DNA of 20,986 nucleotides from an uncultured Streptococcus sp. (GTDB lineage: Bacteria > Bacillota > Bacilli > Lactobacillales > Streptococcaceae): contig NZ_CAJPNR010000035.1 of assembly GCF_905372115.1 (NCBI RefSeq), positions 1 to 20,986 of the forward strand, given 5' to 3'. Of this stretch, positions 8,372-13,575 are shown piece by piece (within the stretch, counting starts at the first letter, position 1; each line of letters starts with the position of its first letter). The notes under the pieces are model-generated. The model was given only the letters and a program-made list of their open reading frames with translations, was not told the origin of the DNA and made no database searches. Made by a program: the position numbers and the translations under genes.

Positions 8372-8386
8372 TGCAAAGCGCTTTCA
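8372..8386. promoter_or_regulatory. CcpA-binding (cre) site at the msmK transcription start
   Basis: TGCAAAGCGCTTTCA is a near-palindrome that closely fits the catabolite-responsive element consensus. It lies just downstream of the msmK -10, covering the expected transcription start, where CcpA binding normally represses. Confidence 0.75.
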
Positions 8387-8394
8387 CATTGTCC

Positions 8395-8423
8395 ATTATA
8401 TCGTTTTTTTTTAACTTTTTCAA
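8395..8423 (-). promoter_or_regulatory. predicted msmK promoter
   Basis: On the minus strand TTGAAA and a perfect TATAAT are separated by 17 bp. Transcription would begin near 8388, within or next to the cre site at 8372-8386. Confidence 0.7.
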
Positions 8424-8432
8424 GCGTTTTTA

Positions 8433-8446
8433 GTAAAACGTTTGCA
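8433..8446. promoter_or_regulatory. second cre-like site upstream of the msmK -35
   Basis: GTAAAACGTTTGCA matches the cre consensus at about 12 of 14 positions, missing the leading TG. It lies 10 bp upstream of the msmK -35. Together with the downstream site it could allow cooperative CcpA control; it may also be chance in AT-rich DNA. Confidence 0.4.
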
Positions 8447-8469
8447 TGATTTTTGAAAATTTTTTCCAT

Positions 8470-8495
8470 CAAAAAAGAGACCAAGTGGCCTCTTT
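8470..8495 (-). terminator. intrinsic terminator of the surface-protein gene
   Basis: On the minus strand a 9-bp stem (AAAGAGGCC / GGTCTCTTT, one G-U) with loop ACTT begins 5 bp after the stop codon and is followed by a U-run. It insulates msmK from the surface-protein gene. Confidence 0.88.
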
Positions 8496-8500
8496 AAAAC

Positions 8501-10771
8501 TTAATCTTCCTTTTTTCTACTACGGAATGACAATCCGGCTGCACCTAAAGCGCTGATAACTCCTGCAACTGTGAGAAGAGCATTAGAAGCTTGACCCGTA
8601 TGCGGCAAGACTGACGTACCACTCCTACTTTCCATGTTTTTAAGCTGAGCTAGCTGGGTGACCTTAGCTGATGAATGCTGCTCTTGTACTGATTTGGTCC
8701 CATCAACTGCTGGCAAAATACCGCTAGTTACTTGGTAAGCAGGTAAAGCATCAGCTACTGCCGCGTCAGCAGCATTGACACCACCAGTAAATTCCGGAAG
8801 AGCCGACATTTGAGGAGCACTGTCTGGATGTGCGCTCCTGACTGATGGCTGAACGCCAGCATCATAGGTGTTATGTTCTGTCATAGTTGGCTCTGAATCA
8901 TTGACGCCGCCAGTAAATTCAGGACGTGTTGCTGTTGCTGCTTCTGAATCATTAACATTGCCACTGAATTCTGGTTGTGCAGACGCCTGTGGAGCTGTAT
9001 CAGGATGAGTTCCAACTTCATGGCTAGATAAATCATATTCCGACGCCGTTGCCGTTTCTGGTTCAGAGTCGCTGACTCCTCCACTAAATTCAGGACGTGT
9101 TGCTGTTGTTGCTTCTGAATCACTAACATTTCCACTGAATTCTGGCGTAGCTTTCTTTGGTGAATCACTTGGAATAGAAGAAGTCATCTCAGCTTTGGCA
9201 GCATTCTTGACAATCGCTTCGAGAGTTTCAAGAGCTTTTGTCTGCTCAGCAGCAATCTGTTCCTGCAGCTTTTCTGCTTTTTCTGCACTGTCTACACTAT
9301 CATCCAGCTGTGCAATCGCATCTGTCACCGCCTTTAATGCTGCTCGAATCTTTTCTTTAGCTTGCTTTTTATCGAGCTCTGAAAGTGTTTGATGTTCAAT
9401 TGCTTCAAGCTGTTTATCAGCTTCCTCTTCAAGCTCATCTAAAACCAAATCTTTGCCAACTGGATGAATCGTGTCCAAGCTAGTAATTCCAGCTTCCTCA
9501 ATTCTCTCTAGTTCCTCTTCGGTATCAGCCTTTTCAAGCGCCGTTTTCGCATCTGCTAGAGTTGCTTCCGCTTCAGCTTTAGCCGTAGCCCGTTCTGCAT
9601 CTGACAGATTCGGGTTGCTCCGTAAGTCGGCTAGCTTATCAGACAGAGCAAGATCTAGTTTCAGTCCAGTTGTAACTTTCAGCAAACCTTGCTTCTCTGT
9701 CGCTATCTGTTCTTGAATTTTTTCAGCATCATCAGGACTTTCAACCCAGGCATTATGAGCTGCAATTGCTTTTTTAGCTATGGCTGCTACATCTTCAATT
9801 TTCTTTTTAGCTGCCGTTTTTTCTTCAGCAGAAATACTTTGGCTCTTCTCAACAGCCTCAATAGCAGCTGTTCTTTCTTCCTGAATTTCTTTTAAAAACT
9901 GCTCTTTGCCAATAGGGTGAATCTTGGCTAAGTGGGCTATGGCTGTTTCTTTTGCCTGATCATAGACTTCCTGAGAATCTGCTCCTTCAATAGCCTTCTT
10001 GGCTGCTTCCACCACTTGCTCTATTTCGCCTCTAACCGCTTTCTTTTCTGCTTCTGAAAGATTAGGATTTGCTTCCAAGTCAGCTAACTTAGCTACTAGA
10101 GTGAAATCTACGGTTGAACTTGCTATAAATTTGAAAAACTTATCTTCCTCGGTTACTGCTTGCTCTTGAATCACTTCCGCCTGCTCTGCTGTTGCTGCAT
10201 TAACATCTAATTTCTGAATTGCATCCTCTGCTTCTGCAGCCTTCCTCCTTACAGACTCTTGGAAGCTTTTCTTTTGCTCCTCAGGCAGTAAATCGCTACT
10301 ATCTACAAGTTTGTCAAACTCTGCTTTCCCATTTTGGATTTCATCTAGAAGTAAATCTTTGCCGACTGGATTGATAGAGTTGATGTCTGCCAATCCATCT
10401 TCTTTGGCTTGATCAATCCTTTCTTTATCCTCAGCTGCGGCAATTTCATTCTGAGCCTTTGCCGCTGTTTGATTGACTTCGTCCTTAGCTGCTGCAAGCT
10501 CCTCATCTGACAAATTCGGATTATTCCCAAGATCTGTCATTTTCTCAGCCAGAAATGTGCCTACTTCCTTGTTAGCAGCCTCCCTGACTGTTGTCAAATC
10601 CTGATTTACTGGCGATGCAGCGACTGAAGTCTCTACTGCATTTGCCACTGGCTGCTCCTCATCAGCCGCCACTATACTGTGACCTAAAAACAGAGCACAA
10701 ATAAGGACTGAACCAACACCTAAAACTGACTTCCGAATAGAATATCGCAAAACTTTTTCTGTTCTTTTCAT
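8501..10771 (-). CDS. LPxTG-anchored repetitive surface protein with YSIRK signal (putative adhesin, function unknown)
   Basis: This is a 756-aa secreted protein that sortase A should attach to the cell wall. It has a YSIRK-type signal peptide (YSIRKSVLGVGS at 10-21, cleavage likely after VAA near residue 36). A highly charged, Ala/Glu/Lys-rich helical region follows, with three units of about 151 residues resembling DUF1542-type surface repeats; the landmarks NPNLS and (H/N)P(V/I)GK recur at exactly 151-residue steps. Residues 543-675 are a Pro/Ser/Thr/Asp-rich stalk with five PEF(S/T)G motifs. LPHTG at 722-726, a hydrophobic segment and the tail RSRKKED complete the sorting signal. The start has AGGAG 6 nt upstream. 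It is a single-gene unit with its own terminator, divergent from two TetR regulators that may control it. I do not recognise a named homologue; the architecture fits an adhesin or wall-spanning scaffold, but no ligand can be inferred. Confidence 0.92.
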   Translation of the reverse strand: MKRTEKVLRYSIRKSVLGVGSVLICALFLGHSIVAADEEQPVANAVETSVAASPVNQDLTTVREAANKEVGTFLAEKMTDLGNNPNLSDEELAAAKDEVNQTAAKAQNEIAAAEDKERIDQAKEDGLADINSINPVGKDLLLDEIQNGKAEFDKLVDSSDLLPEEQKKSFQESVRRKAAEAEDAIQKLDVNAATAEQAEVIQEQAVTEEDKFFKFIASSTVDFTLVAKLADLEANPNLSEAEKKAVRGEIEQVVEAAKKAIEGADSQEVYDQAKETAIAHLAKIHPIGKEQFLKEIQEERTAAIEAVEKSQSISAEEKTAAKKKIEDVAAIAKKAIAAHNAWVESPDDAEKIQEQIATEKQGLLKVTTGLKLDLALSDKLADLRSNPNLSDAERATAKAEAEATLADAKTALEKADTEEELERIEEAGITSLDTIHPVGKDLVLDELEEEADKQLEAIEHQTLSELDKKQAKEKIRAALKAVTDAIAQLDDSVDSAEKAEKLQEQIAAEQTKALETLEAIVKNAAKAEMTSSIPSDSPKKATPEFSGNVSDSEATTATRPEFSGGVSDSEPETATASEYDLSSHEVGTHPDTAPQASAQPEFSGNVNDSEAATATRPEFTGGVNDSEPTMTEHNTYDAGVQPSVRSAHPDSAPQMSALPEFTGGVNAADAAVADALPAYQVTSGILPAVDGTKSVQEQHSSAKVTQLAQLKNMESRSGTSVLPHTGQASNALLTVAGVISALGAAGLSFRSRKKED
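8747..9145 (-). repeat. five PEF(S/T)G-type repeats in the surface-protein stalk
   Basis: The motif PEF(S/T)G(N/G)V starts at residues 543, 560, 600, 617 and 659. The first four copies continue with (S/N)DSE and the fifth is diverged (NAAD). Copies 1-2 and 3-4 form two pairs, each 17 residues apart, and each pair is followed by an HPD(T/S)APQ(A/M)SA segment. This suggests duplication of a larger unit of about 57 residues. Similar EFTGGVN motifs occur in other streptococcal surface proteins. Confidence 0.85.
9239..10594 (-). repeat. three tandem helical repeats of about 151 residues (453 bp) in the surface protein
   Basis: The units are approximately residues 60-210, 211-361 and 362-511 (DNA 10594-10142, 10141-9689, 9688-9239). 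Landmarks fix the period: NPNLS has its Pro at 85, 236 and 387, and P(V/I)GK has its Pro at 135, 286 and 437, all 151 apart. Each unit ends with an (I/L)QEQ segment near 202, 353 and 503. The copies are diverged in sequence, so this is an old duplication. Confidence 0.85.
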
Positions 10772-11126
10772 TTTATTCTCCTCTGAACATATTTTATTAT
10801 CCTGATCATTAATCCTGAATAAAAAGTCCAGTCAAACCTCCCATAAATCTTTCAGATTTGGTAATCTTTAAACTACACTTTCTATTTGACTTCTGATAAG
10901 ATTTTTTATTATTTTATCATATTAATATTTTAAAGCAAAACAATTATCGACTTGATCTATGTACATTAATTGTAAAATTGTCCAGTTTTTAAATAGACAC
11001 AATGTCCAAAAATCAAACTAAAATTTTTCCATTTAACAATGTGTAAACTTTTTTAGTAAAAATTCCGGGCTATTTTCTAGCTTATTTCAGACAGAAAAAG
11101 TAAAATGGTATAGGAGGGATAAAATT
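10772..11126. other. 355-bp divergent intergenic region between the surface protein and the first TetR gene
   Basis: The region is AT-rich and must carry the promoters of both flanking genes, but I see no high-quality promoter. The best minus-strand candidate, TTGACT at 10830-10835 with TAATGA 18 bp on, is weak. It contains a small perfect inverted repeat AAATCT-TTC-AGATTT (10845-10859). It also contains two TGTCCA elements (AATTGTCCAG at 10976-10985 and AATGTCCAA at 11001-11009); the second has its exact inverse, TTGGACATT, upstream of the next TetR gene. The stretch ATTTAACAATGTGTAAACT near 11031-11049 resembles a stretch at 11844-11862 upstream of that gene. Binding sites for the TetR proteins are plausible but not proven. 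Confidence 0.5.
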
Positions 11127-11729
11127 ATGGCTCTTAATACACGAGATAGGATTTTAGATGCATTTTTTGAATTAGCAGATAAACAGCCAGACAGGCTGCG
11201 TTTTACCTTTACAGAAATCGCTAAAAAAGCCGGTTTGTCAAGACAGGCCATTTACAAACGACACTTTAATAACACTACTGAAATTATCGAATACATTCGC
11301 CAAGATATGGTAAAGCAAGCCTTTGCTCCCAATTGGAATAGCAACAATTCTGAAGCGGGCTTAGATCCTTTCGCCTTTTTGGCTCAAACGATTCTTCCCG
11401 CTATTTATGAGCAACGCCAACGCATTAAAATATTATATACTAGTTCTGTCGATCCTCTGTGGAGCGATTTTATTACTGCCAGTTACAAGGACTGGATCGA
11501 GCAGAATCTAAATCTTGACCACCAAAAATTAGGTATTCCTGAAGACCTGGCCAATCAACTGCTGGCCGGCTGGATTAGTTCTCTTATCGAGAATTGGATC
11601 ACTCAGGATGACCCCGTTCCTTGCAAGCAGTTTTCTAAGACATTTCTCAACCTTGTATCTTCGCCCCTAACCAGCTTTGCTGCCTATGATAGTCCAGCTG
11701 GTCCTTCAAACAAAATTGTTATCGCATAA
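11127..11729 (+). CDS. TetR/AcrR-family transcriptional regulator, copy 1
   Basis: This 200-aa putative DNA-binding repressor has an N-terminal helix-turn-helix at about residues 26-50 (FTFTEIAKKAGLSRQAIYKR). A C-terminal all-helical ligand/dimer domain follows. AGGAGG lies 9 nt upstream of the ATG. It is a clear paralogue of the next gene: both share TRD near the start, the same HTH, (L/V)LYT followed by DP(L/F)WSD, W(I/V)xQNL, KLGI and a conserved C-terminal half. It ends with its own terminator. It is divergent from the surface-protein gene, a usual place for a TetR local regulator. The ligand and target are unknown; control of the surface gene is inference from position. Confidence 0.88.
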   Translation: MALNTRDRILDAFFELADKQPDRLRFTFTEIAKKAGLSRQAIYKRHFNNTTEIIEYIRQDMVKQAFAPNWNSNNSEAGLDPFAFLAQTILPAIYEQRQRIKILYTSSVDPLWSDFITASYKDWIEQNLNLDHQKLGIPEDLANQLLAGWISSLIENWITQDDPVPCKQFSKTFLNLVSSPLTSFAAYDSPAGPSNKIVIA

Positions 11730-11759
11730 CCAATTAGAAGAAAAGCAGAGAAATGGCAG

Positions 11760-11792
11760 AACCAGTCCTTGTAAGGGAAGACTGGTTTTTTA
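11760..11792 (+). terminator. intrinsic terminator of the first TetR gene
   Basis: An 8-bp stem (AACCAGTC / GACTGGTT) with a 12-nt loop that can fold further (CCTT with AAGG) runs into a TTTTTT tract, 30 bp after the stop codon. Confidence 0.82.
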
Positions 11793-11811
11793 TATTAAAT
11801 TTTAAAAATAA

Positions 11812-11841
11812 TTGGACATTTTCTCTATAAAGTGTTATCAT
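11812..11841 (+). promoter_or_regulatory. predicted promoter of the second TetR gene, overlapping a shared TTGGACATT element
   Basis: TTGGAC and TATCAT are separated by 18 bp with TG one base before the -10 (extended -10). The -35 lies inside TTGGACATT, whose exact inverse occurs at 11001-11009 upstream of the paralogous gene. Similarity continues as a TCTAT block 3 bases on. The repeated element could be an operator or simply a duplicated promoter piece. Confidence 0.45.
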
Positions 11842-11934
11842 TTTAGTTGACAAATGGTAAACTACTTTGTTGGAGTCTGCTCTATTTTTTTAGACATACC
11901 AGCAAGAACTTAATATAAAAGAAGGAAGGTACTT

Positions 11935-12507
11935 ATGCCCCAAGATACTCGAGACAAAGTCGTCAATGCCTTAATTGAGCTGGCAGAGCAAAATCCTGAA
12001 AAGTCTTATTTTACTTTTTCAGAGATTGCTAAACAAGCCGGTCTATCGCGCCAGGCCATCTATAAAAAGCATTTTAGTAATGTTGAAGACATTATCCAAT
12101 ACATCCGCCAGACAATTATGGCTCCGTTTTTGCCCCTGTATGAAAGCTACGAAGAAGGAAATGGAGAAAATCCATTCTGCTTCTTTGCCAAGCATATGAT
12201 TCCTACCCTCTATGAACATAGGAAATGGATGAAGGTGCTCTACACTACAGCTATCGATCCTTTCTGGAGTGACTATCTATCTACCTTCTTCACTCAGTGG
12301 GTCGTACAAAATTTAGAAATTGACTCTAAGAAATTGGGGATTTCGAAAGAGATGGCTACTGAAATTGTCGTCAGATGGATTAATTCCCTCATTGAGATTT
12401 GGATCATCAAAGAAGACCCTATGCCTGCAGAGGATTTCGCCAAATTGTTCCTGAATGTAATTTCAACCCCTATGGATCAATTTATAACGCCTCATAGTGA
12501 GTCCTAA
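11935..12507 (+). CDS. TetR/AcrR-family transcriptional regulator, copy 2
   Basis: This 190-aa putative regulator has an N-terminal helix-turn-helix (FTFSEIAKQAGLSRQAIYKK, about 26-45). Its C-terminal domain matches that of the preceding gene along its length. The recognition-helix region GLSRQAIYK is identical in the two proteins, so they may bind similar DNA. The C-terminal ligand regions differ more, so effectors may differ. The ribosome binding site GAAGGAAGG is close to the ATG at 11935. It has its own promoter and terminator, so the two copies are separately transcribed. No ligand or target can be read from the sequence. Confidence 0.88.
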   Translation: MPQDTRDKVVNALIELAEQNPEKSYFTFSEIAKQAGLSRQAIYKKHFSNVEDIIQYIRQTIMAPFLPLYESYEEGNGENPFCFFAKHMIPTLYEHRKWMKVLYTTAIDPFWSDYLSTFFTQWVVQNLEIDSKKLGISKEMATEIVVRWINSLIEIWIIKEDPMPAEDFAKLFLNVISTPMDQFITPHSES

Positions 12508-12524
12508 TTCAACTCAAAATTATG

Positions 12525-12553
12525 AAGCCCGCCTAATTTAGGCAGGCTTTTTT
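12525..12553 (+). terminator. intrinsic terminator of the second TetR gene
   Basis: The stem AAGCC-C-GCCTA / TAGGC-A-GGCTT has one internal mismatch and a 3-nt loop, and is followed by a seven-base T run. It begins 17 bp after the stop codon. Confidence 0.87.
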
Positions 12554-12581
12554 ATCTGTAAAATTTCTTACTCTACCAAAG

Positions 12582-12607
12582 AAAAAAGAGCAGATGTTTT
12601 TCTGCTC
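12582..12607 (-). terminator. intrinsic terminator of the lipoprotein gene
   Basis: On the minus strand a perfect 7-bp stem (GAGCAGA / TCTGCTC) with a 6-nt loop is followed by six U residues. It lies about 40 bp after the lipoprotein stop codon. Confidence 0.85.
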
Positions 12608-12648
12608 TCCTCAATATATAAGTTATAAAACTAAAAGCCAAGCTACGT

Positions 12649-13218
12649 TTAATCTACTCGATAATAGAAGCTGCCTTGCTCGTCAAAGCTATTCATGCCA
12701 ACACCTGTCCAGATTCTATCTTGGCCAGCATCTGAGTTGTCTGTAAAGTTTTCCTTGTCAGCGACCTTAACTCCCTTAGGAAGAAACTCAATCAGAAAAC
12801 CTCCGCTTTCTCCGCCGTAGACACCGCCAGCAGCAGTCCCATAGTCTGTCAGTGAAGCTCCGTACAATTCATAAACACTTGAAACCAAGCCCTTGTCATC
12901 AAAAACAAGCTGGTTGCCAGAAGCATCCTGCCAGGTTCCTTTAACGCTGGCATAATTGCCATTTGCAAGTGCTGAAATGTCCATCGCTTCCTTCTTTTCC
13001 TTGTTTTTTTCTGTGCTTGCACTCTCTGAGCTAGTGCTGCTAGCCGCTGAAGTTGCTGCTGCAGTTGATTGACTGGATACCTGCTCCACAGAACTTGTTA
13101 CCGAGCCAGTACTGCTAGTAGACGTCTCTGATTGATTCGTAGCACTGCCCTTTGAGCAAGCTGTCATAGCTAATAAAGCAGCTCCTGCTAGTAAAAAAGG
13201 TAAAGCTTTTTTCTTCAT
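12649..13218 (-). CDS. secreted lipoprotein with DUF6287-like C-terminal domain, function unknown
   Basis: This 189-aa lipoprotein has a lysine-rich N-terminus, a hydrophobic stretch and a lipobox (LAMTAC, Cys21) for lipid attachment to the outer face of the membrane. Residues about 24-72 are a Ser/Thr/Ala-rich linker. A compact domain follows from MDISALANGNYASVKGTWQD (about 79-98) to the C-terminus. This NG(N/D)Y..(V/I)xGTW pattern is what I recall of the streptococcal DUF6287 family, whose role is unknown. The start at 13218 has GAGGAG a few bases upstream; an in-frame ATG at 13251 would add 11 residues that break the signal peptide. It is transcribed alone, after copZ on the same strand, with its own promoter and terminator. 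Confidence 0.88.
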   Translation of the reverse strand: MKKKALPFLLAGAALLAMTACSKGSATNQSETSTSSTGSVTSSVEQVSSQSTAAATSAASSTSSESASTEKNKEKKEAMDISALANGNYASVKGTWQDASGNQLVFDDKGLVSSVYELYGASLTDYGTAAGGVYGGESGGFLIEFLPKGVKVADKENFTDNSDAGQDRIWTGVGMNSFDEQGSFYYRVD

Positions 13219-13263
13219 TTTTCTCCTCTTTCTCACGGTAAGATAAATCATGTGATTAGTAAC

Positions 13264-13292
13264 ATTATAGATTATTTTATCGCTTTTTACAA
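13264..13292 (-). promoter_or_regulatory. predicted promoter of the lipoprotein gene
   Basis: TTGTAA and a perfect TATAAT are separated by 17 bp on the minus strand, giving a leader of about 40 nt. It shows the lipoprotein gene can be expressed independently of the cop operon. No clear terminator is visible between copZ and this promoter. Confidence 0.6.
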
Positions 13293-13336
13293 GAAGAATT
13301 CTAGCAACTGGGCAGGCGCAAAGCTACTGACTTTAT

Positions 13337-13555
13337 TCATTCAGCTTCTGCCACATCCAGAACCCTGTAGATTGTCTTTGCCAGAGCAACTTCATAATCA
13401 GCTGTCCCATAAGGCTTATCAGTCGTGACGTGGGCTGTCTGCTGTTCTAGATCTACCGCCACATCTGACACTCCCTCCATAGATAGGAAGTGCTGGGTGA
13501 CATGTTTAACACAGTTTTGACAAGATAAGTTTTCTAATTGAACTGTTTGTTTCAT
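13337..13555 (-). CDS. copZ: copper chaperone CopZ (heavy-metal-associated domain)
   Basis: CopZ-type chaperones carry Cu(I) in the cytosol and pass it to CopA or to the CopY repressor. The 72-aa protein is a single HMA domain with the metal-binding CxxC pair at Cys12 and Cys15 (SCQNC). The canonical Met before the first Cys is replaced by Ser (LSCQNC rather than MTCxxC). GGAGG lies 9 nt upstream. It is the third gene of copY-copA-copZ, 20 bp after copA. Context makes copper the likely metal; the motif alone would allow others. Confidence 0.88.
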   Translation of the reverse strand: MKQTVQLENLSCQNCVKHVTQHFLSMEGVSDVAVDLEQQTAHVTTDKPYGTADYEVALAKTIYRVLDVAEAE

Positions 13556-13575
13556 AGATTCATTCCTCCGTATAT

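Noticed and set aside
8881..9168. Minus-strand reading frame of 95 codons within the surface-protein gene, and several plus-strand frames there
   Set aside because: They are shadows of a repetitive, biased coding sequence; the main frame has signal peptide, repeats and sorting signal.
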